Assembly (NCBI RefSeq): GCF_002440555.1
Contig: NZ_DJUR01000019.1
Location: 10,665 to 74,664 of the forward strand
Origin: Aerococcus sp. UBA6277
GTDB lineage: Bacteria; Bacillota; Bacilli; Lactobacillales; Aerococcaceae
Direction: 5' to 3'
Length of the DNA stretch: 64,000 bases
The position numbers and the translations under genes are program-made. Shown in pieces: positions 16,209 to 25,460 of the stretch (position 1 is the first letter of the stretch; every line of letters begins with the position of its first letter). The notes under the pieces are model-generated. The model was given only the letters and a program-made list of their open reading frames with translations. It did not search any database and was not told where the DNA came from.

Positions 16209-17402
16209 ATGAACGAAAGGTTTTGGAAAATATTGTCTCACGTACTCATTGTGATACTAGGATCTTCAATAGGGTATTATGTATTACCGTTACTTTGGGA
16301 CATGATCAATATCAATATTAGCTTTTTCTATTATCCATTGTTTAACATCGTACTTGGTGCAATTATTCTTTTTCTTATTTACGGATTAACACAGCCTTTA
16401 TTGATGCGTTTTTTTCGCAATATCGAGCGTGACATGCGTCAGTTATCGATCGAAAAGCTTTTAGTTTCTGCAGTAGGTGTTATTATTGGGCTAGTTTTAG
16501 CTTGGTTAATCAACATTCCCTTAGTGGCGATTGGTTGGCCATTCATTTCAAATATTTTGCCAATTGTCTTAACCATTGTCTTAGGTGTATTAGGTTTCTA
16601 TATCTTCTCTAATAAGAGCGCTGAGATTATGGAAATGCTTACCCGTTTTCCGCAGGTGAGACGTAGTGAATCAACGAATACGGCTATTGCTGAAGATGTA
16701 CAATCAGATAAGGAGACACAGGAAAGTAACATATCAACTCCCTCAGAAGGTCTTGATATATATACGGATGCCTTACTATCACTTAGACAAGCTGCGGATG
16801 AGGCTTACCAACCTTATAAAATTTTAGATACATCGGTGATTATCGATGGACGGATTTTAGATGTCTTAAAAGCCGGCTTTATCGAAGGCGTGATAGTAGT
16901 ACCCAACTTTGTATTGAAAGAATTACAATACATTGCAGATTCAGCAGATTCATTGAAGCGAGTTCGTGGCCGTCGCGGTTTGGATATTTTAAATCAAATC
17001 CAAGCGCTAGATGATGTGGTGGTAGATTTCTACGCCGGTGATTTCGATGATGAATCGGAAGTAGACTTAAAATTATTGCGTCTAGCCAAATTAGTGGATG
17101 GTGTTGTGGTAACCAATGATTATAACTTGAATAAAGTGAGTCAATTCCACAAAATTAAAGTATTAAACATTAATGAGTTAGCGAATTCATTGAAATCTGT
17201 TGTGATTCCTGGCGAAACGATTTCTGTACATATTGTAAAAGCTGGTACTGAGCGTCAACAAGGGGTTGCCTACATGGATGATGGCACGATGATTGTTGTT
17301 GAAGAAGGGAAACATCATATTGATGAGACCCTTTCAGTAGAGATCACCTCAGCTATTCAAACCAATGCAGGACGCATGGTCTTTGCCAAAATAGCTGACT
17401 AG
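16209..17402 (+). CDS. yacL: PIN/TRAM domain membrane protein YacL
   Basis: 397 residues. N-terminal four transmembrane helices (to about residue 135), a linker, a PIN nuclease-like domain beginning YKILDTSVIIDGRILDVLKAGF (around 205-320) with conserved acidic residues, and a C-terminal TRAM domain. In Firmicutes it sits between radA/disA and gltX, as here. The biochemical role is unproven; the PIN fold suggests RNase activity. AAGGTGG stands 8 bases before the ATG, while two in-frame GTGs overlap it. Own promoter at 16113. Confidence 0.9.
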   Translation: MNERFWKILSHVLIVILGSSIGYYVLPLLWDMININISFFYYPLFNIVLGAIILFLIYGLTQPLLMRFFRNIERDMRQLSIEKLLVSAVGVIIGLVLAWLINIPLVAIGWPFISNILPIVLTIVLGVLGFYIFSNKSAEIMEMLTRFPQVRRSESTNTAIAEDVQSDKETQESNISTPSEGLDIYTDALLSLRQAADEAYQPYKILDTSVIIDGRILDVLKAGFIEGVIVVPNFVLKELQYIADSADSLKRVRGRRGLDILNQIQALDDVVVDFYAGDFDDESEVDLKLLRLAKLVDGVVVTNDYNLNKVSQFHKIKVLNINELANSLKSVVIPGETISVHIVKAGTERQQGVAYMDDGTMIVVEEGKHHIDETLSVEITSAIQTNAGRMVFAKIAD

Positions 17403-17488
17403 ATATATAATTATAATGATGGAAAATTAGGTTGGTATTTTTACCAGCCTATTTTGATTGAAAACATAAGATAAAAGGAGAAATCAAC

Positions 17489-18964
17489 ATGTCAGATAAA
17501 GTACGCGTACGCTATGCGCCAAGTCCAACTGGCCATTTACATATTGGGAATGCTCGTACCGCCTTGTTCAACTATTTATTCGCTCGTCACAACGGCGGGG
17601 AATTTATTATTCGTATTGAAGATACCGATACAAAACGGAATCTTGAGGACGGAGAAAGATCTCAACTAGAAAACTTACGGTGGTTGGGTATTGAGTGGGA
17701 TGAAGGTCCAGATAAGCCAGGTGAATACGGCCCTTACCGTCAATCTGAACGTAAAGATATCTACGACCGTTACCTAACAGAATTACTAGACAAAGGCTTG
17801 GCTTACTATGCATTTGATACATCTGAGGAAATCGAAGCAGAACACGAAGCGCAAGTCGCAAATGGTGAAACACCACGTTATATTGGTAAATGGCGTGATA
17901 AATCACAAGAAGAAATCGACGCAGCACGTGCAGAAGGCCGTCCAGAAACAATCCGTTTCCGCGTACCTGACAACACCACATATACCTTTGATGACATGGT
18001 AAAAGGGGAAATCTCTTTCGAATCAGCAGCGATTTCAGGTGACTTTGTTATCCGCAAACAAGATGGTATGCCGACATACAACTTCGCTGTTGTGGTGGAT
18101 GACCATTTGATGGAAATTACACACGTATTGCGTGGTGACGACCATATTGCGAACACACCTAAACAATTAATGATTTATGACGCATTAGGATTTGAACGTC
18201 CAACATTCGGTCATATGACATTAATCGTTAACGCTGAAACAGGTAAAAAATTATCTAAACGTGACGGTTCAATCTTACAATTTATCGAACAATACCGTGA
18301 TTTAGGTTACCTACCGGATGCAATGTTTAACTTTATTACATTATTAGGTTGGTCTCCAAAAGGCGAAGAAGAAATCTTCTCACATGATGAATTAATTGAG
18401 ATCTTCGATACTGACCGTTTGAGTAAATCACCAGCAGCCTTTGACAACAAAAAACTAGAATGGATCAATAACCGTTATATGAAAGCAGCGGATGCTGAAG
18501 ACGTAGCGAAATTAGCGATTGACCATCTACAAAGAGCTGGTCGTATATCTGAGACATCAACAGCAGAAGAACGTGCATGGACTGAAAAATTAGTTTCATT
18601 ATATAAAGATGAAATGTCATATGCAGCTGAAATCGTTGATTTATCAGACATGTTCTTCCAAGATGAACTACACATCGCAGATGATGCTAAAGAAGTATTA
18701 GCTGGTGAAGGTGTAGCGGATGTCTTAAAAGCCTTCCAAGCGAAATTAGCTGAAATTCCAGCTGATGACTTCAAAGAAGAAAATATTATGGCAGCAATCA
18801 AAGCTGTTCAAAAAGAAACTGGCGTAAAAGGTAAAAACTTATATATGCCAATCCGTGTAGCTACTTCAGGTGCACAACACGGTCCTTCTATTGGTTTAAC
18901 AATTGAAGTATTGGGTAAAGAAAAAGTAGCCCACCACTTAGACCAAGCTCTAGCAAGTTTATAA
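17489..18964 (+). CDS. gltX: Glutamyl-tRNA synthetase
   Basis: 491 residues, class I synthetase that charges tRNA-Glu and, in organisms lacking GlnRS, also mischarges tRNA-Gln for amidation. HIGH-type motif [17 protein letters not shown] near the start and the KMSKS-type loop KKLSKRDGS around residue 253. AAAGGAG lies 7 to 8 bases before the ATG. Standard Firmicutes position after yacL; the cysE-cysS that often follows is not adjacent here, being displaced about 14 kb downstream. Confidence 0.97.
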   Translation: MSDKVRVRYAPSPTGHLHIGNARTALFNYLFARHNGGEFIIRIEDTDTKRNLEDGERSQLENLRWLGIEWDEGPDKPGEYGPYRQSERKDIYDRYLTELLDKGLAYYAFDTSEEIEAEHEAQVANGETPRYIGKWRDKSQEEIDAARAEGRPETIRFRVPDNTTYTFDDMVKGEISFESAAISGDFVIRKQDGMPTYNFAVVVDDHLMEITHVLRGDDHIANTPKQLMIYDALGFERPTFGHMTLIVNAETGKKLSKRDGSILQFIEQYRDLGYLPDAMFNFITLLGWSPKGEEEIFSHDELIEIFDTDRLSKSPAAFDNKKLEWINNRYMKAADAEDVAKLAIDHLQRAGRISETSTAEERAWTEKLVSLYKDEMSYAAEIVDLSDMFFQDELHIADDAKEVLAGEGVADVLKAFQAKLAEIPADDFKEENIMAAIKAVQKETGVKGKNLYMPIRVATSGAQHGPSIGLTIEVLGKEKVAHHLDQALASL

Positions 18965-18981
18965 TCAAACATTTAACATCC

Positions 18982-19016
18982 CCTATCTAAGCTTAAAAAC
19001 TTGGATAGGTTTTTTT
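18982..19016 (+). terminator. Terminator of gltX
   Basis: CCTATCTAAG pairs with CTTGGATAGG (one wobble), loop CTTAAAAA region, then seven Ts. Confidence 0.92.
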
Positions 19017-19196
19017 ATATTTAAACGGTACAAAAAGCTATAAGTAAATACAAAATTTGCTTAAATTTTGTCGAAAATCACCATCGTATTTATGTATAAA
19101 AAAATATAAAACGTTTAAAAATCCCTAATTTATCGTATTCTATGAAAATTAGAAGATACAATTTGTTATTTCTTTTAGGAAACTTGTGAATAAGGA

Positions 19197-19226
19197 TTGA
19201 TAATAGTTCATCTCCACCCCTATACT
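19197..19226 (+). promoter_or_regulatory. Promoter of nrdHIEF
   Basis: TTGATA, 18 bases, TATACT. The predicted start falls just before the first NrdR box. Confidence 0.65.
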
Positions 19227-19239
19227 ATGACTAGATTAA

Positions 19240-19286
19240 ACACAATATATAGGGTTAAAAAATAAACAAACCACAATTTATTGTGT
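19240..19286 (+). promoter_or_regulatory. Tandem NrdR boxes
   Basis: Box 1 ACACAATATATAGGGT (19240-19255) and box 2 CCACAATTTATTGTGT (19271-19286) match the NrdR consensus (ACACwATATwTwGTGT). Starts are 31 bp apart, three helical turns, the classic NrdR arrangement. Downstream of the -10, so suited to repression when dATP is high. nrdR itself is not in the window. Confidence 0.85.
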
Positions 19287-19315
19287 TATTTAATAAAAAG
19301 CGAGGAGTAATGACC

Positions 19316-19555
19316 ATGACTATTACAGTTTACGCAAAGAGTGGCTGCCCACAATGTGTATTTGCTAAGAAATACCTTGAAGCGAAAAAAATTCCTTTTG
19401 AAGAGAAACGGGTAGATCTAGAGGACATGTATCTAGATGAAGTAAAAGAATTAGGGTATTTGTCTTTACCAGTAATTGCAGACTCAACAGGAAACCATTT
19501 CAATGGTTATAGACCTGAAAAGATGGAAGCTTTGGTGGAAGCATGGCAAGCATAG
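19316..19555 (+). CDS. nrdH: NrdH glutaredoxin-like redoxin
   Basis: 79 residues. Electron donor for class Ib ribonucleotide reductase. Active site CPQC in KSGCPQCVFAKKYL, and the C-terminal signature FNGYRPEKMEAL near the end, typical of NrdH. GAGGAG is 8 bases before the ATG at 19316; the ATG two codons earlier is too close. Overlaps nrdI by 13 bp, so co-translated. First gene of nrdHIEF under NrdR control. Confidence 0.93.
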   Translation: MTITVYAKSGCPQCVFAKKYLEAKKIPFEEKRVDLEDMYLDEVKELGYLSLPVIADSTGNHFNGYRPEKMEALVEAWQA

Positions 19556-19947
19556 TTTATTATTCATTAACGGGTCAAACCAAACGTTTTATCAATAAAG
19601 TTCAAGGCTTCGATACTTATGAGATTTCATCAGCAGTAGCACCAGTGAAAATGACTGAGCCTTTTATTATGGTGATTCCATCATATGAAAGTCATGTGTA
19701 TGGTGACGTGATTGAAACGGCTGAAGAATTTTTAGAATGGGCGGATAATGCAAATTTATGCAAGGGCTTTTTTGGTGGGGGTAACCGCAACTTTGCCCAA
19801 TTATTCTGTGTAACAGTAAAGGAACTATCTGCTGAGTTTGATATTCCTGTCTTACATGGATTTGAGTTCCAAGGATCTGCCTATGACGTGGCTAAGTTAA
19901 CAGAGGAGTTAGAGAAAATTGACAGATACCAAGAAATTAAAAATTGA
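19543..19947 (+). CDS. nrdI: NrdI flavodoxin-like protein
   Basis: 134 residues. Flavodoxin fold; supplies the oxidant that builds the manganese-tyrosyl cofactor of NrdF. Starts MASIVYYSLTGQTKRF, an FMN-phosphate loop, followed by IPSYESHVYGDV and FFGGGNRNFAQLFC. The start lies inside nrdH and the end overlaps nrdE by 29 bp, a tight coupling typical of this operon. Confidence 0.93.
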   Translation: MASIVYYSLTGQTKRFINKVQGFDTYEISSAVAPVKMTEPFIMVIPSYESHVYGDVIETAEEFLEWADNANLCKGFFGGGNRNFAQLFCVTVKELSAEFDIPVLHGFEFQGSAYDVAKLTEELEKIDRYQEIKN

Positions 19948-22117
19948 AAATACGAAAGACATTACTTATTTTAAGCTTAACAATATGGTAAACATCCCAA
20001 CTGCTGACAAGCAAATACAATTAAATAAAGACCGTGAAGCGGTTAGGGCTTATTTCTTAGAATATGTGAACCCGAATACGGTTTTCTTCCATACATTAGA
20101 AGAAAAATTACAGTATTTAGTAGACAACGATTATATTGAAGAAGGCTTCTTAAATAAGTATTCTTTCGATTTCATCCAATCCTTGTTTGATCATTTGTAT
20201 AGCCATAAGTTCCGCTTCAAGAGCTTTATGGGTGCTTACAAGTTTTACACGCAATATGCCCTAAAAACCAATGACAACAAACGATTTTTAGAAAGATATG
20301 AAGATCGAATTGCTTTTACTGCTTTGTATTTAGCAGAAGGCAACGAAGATTTAGCTTGGCATATTGCTGAAGAGCACATTGAACACCGTCTACAAATGGC
20401 TACACCTACCTTCTTAAACGCTGGTAAAAAGCGTCGCGGTGAGATGGTTTCTTGCTTCTTAATTGATGTCCAAGATAATATGGAGTCGATTGGTCGTGCA
20501 GTAAATTCCTCACTTCAACTTTCTAAACGAGGTGGTGGTGTAGGGGTTAACTTGTCTAACCTTCGCGAAGCGGGAGCCGCAATTAAGGGTATTGAAAATG
20601 CTGGTTCAGGTGTTGTGCCAGTAATGAAACTGTTAGAAGATGCCTTTTCTTATGCTAACCAATTGGGTCAACGAAATGGTGCTGGGGTTGTTTATTTAAA
20701 CGCCTTCCACCCGGATGTGTATGAGTTCTTATCTACTAAAAAAGAAAATGCCGATGAGAAAATTCGCGTGAAGACCCTATCTTTAGGACTGGTTGTGCCT
20801 GATAAATATTATGAACTATTGAAAACAAATGAACCTATGTACTTGTTTAGCCCATATGACGTGGAAAGAATCTACGGCGAGCCATTTGGTTACGTGGATA
20901 TCACTGAACACTACGAGAATATGGTCGCCAACAAAGAAATCAAGAAATATAAAATCAATGCTAGGGAATTAGAACAAGAGATTTCTCGTCTGCAACAAGA
21001 GTCTGGTTATCCTTACATCATGAATGTGGATACGGCCAACCGGGAAAATCCAGTCAATGGGACCATTACCATGTCTAACTTATGTTCTGAAATCATGCAA
21101 GTGCAAAAGCCATCTACTCTAAATGAAGATTTAACATATGAAGAAGTTGGTTTAGATATTTCTTGTAACTTGGCTTCAACCAATATCACGGAAATGTTGA
21201 AGGCGAATGACTTTGAAAAAGCGGTGGATACAGCTGTGCGTGCTTTAACTGCAGTTTCTGATATGACCTCAATCCAAGCAGTACCAAGTGTTGAACGCGG
21301 GAATTCAGCCTATAACTCGATTGGATTGGGGGCGATGGGACTACATACAGCCCTTGCTACCAACCAAATTCATTATGGGTCATCTGAAGCGCTAGAGTTA
21401 ACGGATGCTTACTTTATGGCATTACGTTACTATGCCTTGAAGACCTCTAACCAGATTGCTAAGGAACGTGGAGAAAGCTTCTTTGAATTTGACCAATCAG
21501 CTTATGCTGATGGTTCTTACATTCGTGACCGTTACATTAACAACCAAGAACCGTTCGTTTTCCAGTCTGAGAAGGTAGCTAAGCTATTCGACCATATTCA
21601 CCTGCCAACACCTGAAGACTGGCAAGCATTGAACGAGGCGATTATGACAGACGGCCTGTACAACGCCTACCTGTTAACCGTTGCACCAACCGGATCGATT
21701 TCATATATCAACGAAGCATCGTCATCTATTCATCCAATTGTGCATCTAATTGAAAATCGTCAAGAAACGAATATTGGGTCAATGTTTTATCCAGCACCAT
21801 ACTTGGATGATGATACTATCCAGTATTACAAATCTGCTTACGAAACGGATATGCGTCAAGTAATCGATACTTATGCAACAGCACAAAAACATATTGACCA
21901 AGGGATGTCCTTGACCCTGTTTATGCAATCAACTATTCCACAAGGTTTATATGAATGGAAAAATGGTAATACGGACAAAATGACTACTCGTGACCTTAAC
22001 CGCTTGCGTAATTATGCTTGGGCACAAGGGATCAAATCGATTTACTATGTGCGGACTTATACAGATGACTCCGATAAAGAAATTGGCGTTGACCAATGTG
22101 AATCATGTGTGATTTAA
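19919..22117 (+). CDS. nrdE: Class Ib ribonucleoside-diphosphate reductase, alpha subunit
   Basis: 732 residues from a TTG start with GAGGAG 10 bases upstream; the first ATG is 22 codons further in and would cut the normal N-terminus (YFKLNNMVNIP). Reduces NDPs to dNDPs. Active site N-x-C-x-E in TMSNLCSEIM, thiyl-radical cysteine region, and the C-terminal redox pair CESC for NrdH. No N-terminal ATP-cone is present, as expected for class Ib. Long overlap with nrdI; nrdF follows after 25 bp. Confidence 0.95.
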   Translation: MTDTKKLKIENTKDITYFKLNNMVNIPTADKQIQLNKDREAVRAYFLEYVNPNTVFFHTLEEKLQYLVDNDYIEEGFLNKYSFDFIQSLFDHLYSHKFRFKSFMGAYKFYTQYALKTNDNKRFLERYEDRIAFTALYLAEGNEDLAWHIAEEHIEHRLQMATPTFLNAGKKRRGEMVSCFLIDVQDNMESIGRAVNSSLQLSKRGGGVGVNLSNLREAGAAIKGIENAGSGVVPVMKLLEDAFSYANQLGQRNGAGVVYLNAFHPDVYEFLSTKKENADEKIRVKTLSLGLVVPDKYYELLKTNEPMYLFSPYDVERIYGEPFGYVDITEHYENMVANKEIKKYKINARELEQEISRLQQESGYPYIMNVDTANRENPVNGTITMSNLCSEIMQVQKPSTLNEDLTYEEVGLDISCNLASTNITEMLKANDFEKAVDTAVRALTAVSDMTSIQAVPSVERGNSAYNSIGLGAMGLHTALATNQIHYGSSEALELTDAYFMALRYYALKTSNQIAKERGESFFEFDQSAYADGSYIRDRYINNQEPFVFQSEKVAKLFDHIHLPTPEDWQALNEAIMTDGLYNAYLLTVAPTGSISYINEASSSIHPIVHLIENRQETNIGSMFYPAPYLDDDTIQYYKSAYETDMRQVIDTYATAQKHIDQGMSLTLFMQSTIPQGLYEWKNGNTDKMTTRDLNRLRNYAWAQGIKSIYYVRTYTDDSDKEIGVDQCESCVI

Positions 22118-22142
22118 AACGTAAACGAGAGGAAAATTAATA

Positions 22143-23159
22143 ATGACACAAGAAAATAAAAAATACTTTAACCAGATTTTGGGTGGAGAACCAACAAATG
22201 ATCATGTTTTATACTATAAATCCATCGACTGGGACCGGGTAGAAGATGCGATTGATAAGTCAACATGGGAAAAATTGACCTCACAATTTTGGTTGGATAC
22301 ACGTATTCCGGTATCTAATGACCGTGATGATTGGCGAATCCTAACTGATGAAGAACGTGATGTAGCCAACAAAGCCTTTGCTGGCTTAACAGCTTTAGAT
22401 ACTTTACAGTCTGAAGAAGGCGCAAACGTTATGCGTGATGCTGTTCGGACACAACACGAAGAAGCGGTATTGAACAATATCCTATTTATGGAGTCAGTAC
22501 ATGCTAAATCTTATTCAACAATTTTTATTTCATTGAATACAACTCGTGAAATTGATGAGATTTTTGACTGGGCTAACAACAACGAATACCTTCAATACAA
22601 GGCGCGTCGTATCAACGAAATTTACCAAAATGGTACTGGTCTACAACAAAAAATCGCTAGTGTATTCCTAGAAACTTACTTATTTTACTCAGGATTTTAT
22701 GCACCACTTTGGTATTTAGGTAATAATAAACTAGAGAATGTAGCTGAAATTATCAAGTTGATTATTCGTGATGAGTCTGTTCACGGTACTTATCTAGGTT
22801 ATAAATTTCAATTAGGCTACAACCAACTTTCAACTGATGAACAAAATGCATTAAAAGACTGGATGTATGCGCTGCTATTTGACTTAATGGAAAATGAAGA
22901 GAAATATACCGAAGAAATCTATACACAAGTAGGCTGGACGAAAGAAGTTAATACCTTTGTACATTATAATGCCAATAAGGCCTTACAAAACTTAGGATTT
23001 GAACCCTTCTATCCGGACGGGACAGCAGAAAATGTTAACCCAATTGTGATGAATGGTATTTCAACAGATTCAAGTAACCATGACTTCTTCTCACAAGTAG
23101 GAAATTCATACTTAATGGGTGAATCAGAAGCGATGGGCGACGATGATTACGACTTTTAA
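22143..23159 (+). CDS. nrdF: Class Ib ribonucleoside-diphosphate reductase, beta subunit
   Basis: 338 residues. Carries the dimanganese/diiron site and tyrosyl radical. Metal ligands are visible in LDTLQSEEG, MESVHAKSYSTIF and IRDESVHGTYLG; the radical tyrosine is in the AKSYS segment. GAGAGG lies just upstream. Last gene of the operon, ended by a hairpin at 23182. Confidence 0.95.
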   Translation: MTQENKKYFNQILGGEPTNDHVLYYKSIDWDRVEDAIDKSTWEKLTSQFWLDTRIPVSNDRDDWRILTDEERDVANKAFAGLTALDTLQSEEGANVMRDAVRTQHEEAVLNNILFMESVHAKSYSTIFISLNTTREIDEIFDWANNNEYLQYKARRINEIYQNGTGLQQKIASVFLETYLFYSGFYAPLWYLGNNKLENVAEIIKLIIRDESVHGTYLGYKFQLGYNQLSTDEQNALKDWMYALLFDLMENEEKYTEEIYTQVGWTKEVNTFVHYNANKALQNLGFEPFYPDGTAENVNPIVMNGISTDSSNHDFFSQVGNSYLMGESEAMGDDDYDF

Positions 23160-23181
23160 ATGTCCAATCAGTATAAGTAAA

Positions 23182-23207
23182 AAAACTGGTTCTCAAGCCA
23201 GTTTTTT
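23182..23207 (+). terminator. Terminator of nrdHIEF
   Basis: AACTGG/CCAGTT stem, 8-base loop, flanking A and T runs. Confidence 0.85.
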
Positions 23208-23262
23208 GTGGTTAAATAAGCCTTTTATGCAGATTAACCGACATCCATGAGAAATTATTCGT

Positions 23263-23308
23263 AGTTTCACCGAACAATCCCTTGCAATGGAAATATATTG
23301 TTCGTACA
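23263..23308 (+). promoter_or_regulatory. Inverted pair of PurR boxes
   Basis: TTTCACCGAACAAT (box 1, near 23264-23277) and the reversed half ATTGTTCGTA (23297-23306) match the Gram-positive PurBox core CCGAACAWT on opposite strands. They stand about 35-80 bp before xpt. PurR control of xpt-pbuX is established in Bacillus and Lactococcus. No purine riboswitch is seen. Confidence 0.75.
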
Positions 23309-23341
23309 ATGGAGGTAACAAAAATAAAGGGGCTATTTATC

Positions 23342-23938
23342 ATGAACTACTTACAAGAACGTATTTTAAGAGATGGTACTGTTATTGACGAAAAGATTTT
23401 AAAAATTGACTCATTCCTAAACCACCAAATCGACCCGAAAGTGATGCATGACATCCAAAGTAATTTCTTTGATTACTTTAAATCACGTGAAATTACCAAA
23501 GTATTAACCATCGAAGCAAGTGGTATTGCACCTGCTATCATGGTAGCTGCACACTTCCAAGTACCAATGTTATTTGCAAAAAAATCTGAACCATCAACAC
23601 TTGCTGGACAAGATAAATTCTCAACATTAGTACATTCATTTACTAAGAATAAAACAAGCGAAATTATCATCTCTAAAGAATATTTAAATGAGAATGATAA
23701 AGTACTGATCATTGACGATTTCTTAGCGAATGGTGAAGCGAGTCTAGGTTTAATTGACTTAGTGAAACAAGCTGGTGCAGAAGTTGTTGGTGTGGGCATC
23801 TGTGTGGAGAAATCTTTCCAACCAGGCCGTCAACGCCTAATCGACGCCGGTGTAGACGTTTACTCAGTTTGCCGTATTGCCTCATTAGCTGGCAACAAAG
23901 TGACCTTTGTAAATGAAGAAGACGAAGAATTAGCGTAA
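23342..23938 (+). CDS. xpt: Xanthine phosphoribosyltransferase
   Basis: 198 residues. Converts xanthine and PRPP to XMP for purine salvage. Starts MNYLQERILRDGTVIDE; PRPP-binding loop KVLIIDDFLANGEASLGL around 120-137; C-terminal GRQRLIDAGVDVYSVCRI. AAAGGGG stands 9 bases before the ATG. An upstream in-frame extension runs through the PurR boxes and is rejected. Forms an operon with pbuX. Confidence 0.95.
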   Translation: MNYLQERILRDGTVIDEKILKIDSFLNHQIDPKVMHDIQSNFFDYFKSREITKVLTIEASGIAPAIMVAAHFQVPMLFAKKSEPSTLAGQDKFSTLVHSFTKNKTSEIIISKEYLNENDKVLIIDDFLANGEASLGLIDLVKQAGAEVVGVGICVEKSFQPGRQRLIDAGVDVYSVCRIASLAGNKVTFVNEEDEELA

Positions 23939-23942
23939 GCAG

Positions 23943-25235
23943 GTGGCCAATTTGAAAAACTTTAATTTCAAAGATGTCTTCTCAGCTAAAACTACATTTC
24001 TCTCACTACAACATTTACTAGCTATGTATGCCGGTGCCATTGTTGTACCGCTAATCATTTCAAGTTCCCTTAATTTCACGACCCAACAGACCCTTTACCT
24101 GGTATCGGCTGACATCGTAATTTCTGGGATTGCCACTTTCTTGCAGTTATACCGCGGGAAATTTATCGGTATGGGCTTACCCGTTGTAATGGCTTGTTCC
24201 TTTACAGCGATTGGCCCTATGGTTCAGGTGGGTGGTCAGTACGGTTTAGGGACCATGTTCGGCTCAGTCCTTGCAGCGGGGGTCATCATCGTGCTATTGG
24301 CGCCTATTTTTGCCAAATTGTCTCATCTATTCCCGCCACTAGTGACTGGGACCATCGTTACCTTAATTGGTGCGACCCTGATTCCTGTTGCGATTAATAA
24401 TCTAGCTGGTGGCGAGGGTAGTGCAGACTACGGCAATATCGATAACTTGATTCTTGGGCTGATTACTTTCGTGATTATTCTGTTCTTATACCGCTTCACT
24501 AAAGGCTTCCTACAGTCTATCTCTATTTTGATTGGGCTTGTGGCCGGTATGGTGATTGCCGTCTTTATGGGCAAAATGGACATCCAACCGATATTAGAAG
24601 CCTCTTGGTTCCAATTACCCATGCCGTTTGCTATCGAATCGCCAAGCTTCAATCCGGCAGCTATTTTATCCCTAGCAGTCGTTGGGATCATCTCAATGAT
24701 TGAAGTTACTGGGATCAACTACGCATTAGCAGGTATGTACGACAAAGACATCGATGAAGCGGATTTAAGACGCTCATATTTCTCAGTAGGTATCGGCTAT
24801 TTACTAGCAGGGATTTTCAATACCTCACCACAAACAGCCTTTTCCCAAAACGTTGGGGTTGTGCAAATGTCAGGTGAAAAGCGGAAATCCATCTTCATCA
24901 ACTTGATCATCCTAATGCTACTATGTGGTTTGATTCCAAAAATTGGGGCGATTGCGACATCTGTACCATCAGCCGTATTAGGTGGGGCAATGATCTTCCT
25001 ATTCGGTAACGTCTTATCATACGGAATCAGCGTATTGGGTGCCCAAGACCTTGCGGACAACCGTAACCAATTGATTATTGGTGCTGCAATTACAATCGGT
25101 TTAGGTGTGGCTATTGCACCTGCAGCCTTTGCACAACTGCCAGAATGGATTTCTTGGCTAACGTCTTCAGGAATCGTAGCTGGTGGTGTAACAGTTGTCT
25201 TATTAAACGCCTTCTTCCATGGTGTAAAGAAATAA
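23943..25235 (+). CDS. pbuX: Xanthine permease, NCS2 family
   Basis: 430 residues, 12 to 14 transmembrane helices. Imports xanthine for Xpt. NCS2 marks: QHLLAMYAGAIVVPLI near the N-terminus and the late motif FNTSPQTAFSQNVGVVQMSG. The start is uncertain: GTG at 23943 lacks a separate ribosome site, while TTG at 23952 has AGGTGG 5 bases upstream; either changes only three residues. Four bases after xpt. Confidence 0.93.
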   Translation: MANLKNFNFKDVFSAKTTFLSLQHLLAMYAGAIVVPLIISSSLNFTTQQTLYLVSADIVISGIATFLQLYRGKFIGMGLPVVMACSFTAIGPMVQVGGQYGLGTMFGSVLAAGVIIVLLAPIFAKLSHLFPPLVTGTIVTLIGATLIPVAINNLAGGEGSADYGNIDNLILGLITFVIILFLYRFTKGFLQSISILIGLVAGMVIAVFMGKMDIQPILEASWFQLPMPFAIESPSFNPAAILSLAVVGIISMIEVTGINYALAGMYDKDIDEADLRRSYFSVGIGYLLAGIFNTSPQTAFSQNVGVVQMSGEKRKSIFINLIILMLLCGLIPKIGAIATSVPSAVLGGAMIFLFGNVLSYGISVLGAQDLADNRNQLIIGAAITIGLGVAIAPAAFAQLPEWISWLTSSGIVAGGVTVVLLNAFFHGVKK

Positions 25236-25269
25236 ATCACTTGAACAATGTCTTGTTTAAATAGATGAA

Positions 25270-25315
25270 CCCCCCTTGAATTTAGTGATGCTAGCTAAAT
25301 TCAAGGGGTATTTTT
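25270..25315 (+). terminator. Terminator of xpt-pbuX
   Basis: CCCCTTGAATTTAG pairs with CTAAATTCAAGGGG; T-rich tail. Confidence 0.92.
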
Positions 25316-25460
25316 ATGGATATGATATTTGCAATTTTAGTCATAAATCCCAAACGGCTTCGTAAAAAGCTGACAACTGCTATTGATTCAAGATTGAAAG
25401 CAATATAGTATAACGTAATTGGGGTATTTCTATTAAAAATGCTTATAGCGAGGTTTATAT

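Larger units (their letters stand above)
19017..19315. other. nrd upstream region
   Basis: 300 bp without a gene: AT-rich sequence with the nrd promoter and two NrdR boxes in its last 120 bp. Nothing else recognised. Confidence 0.6.

Noticed and set aside
23208-23341. Purine riboswitch before xpt
   Set aside because: No matching three-way junction or conserved loops; PurR boxes explain regulation.
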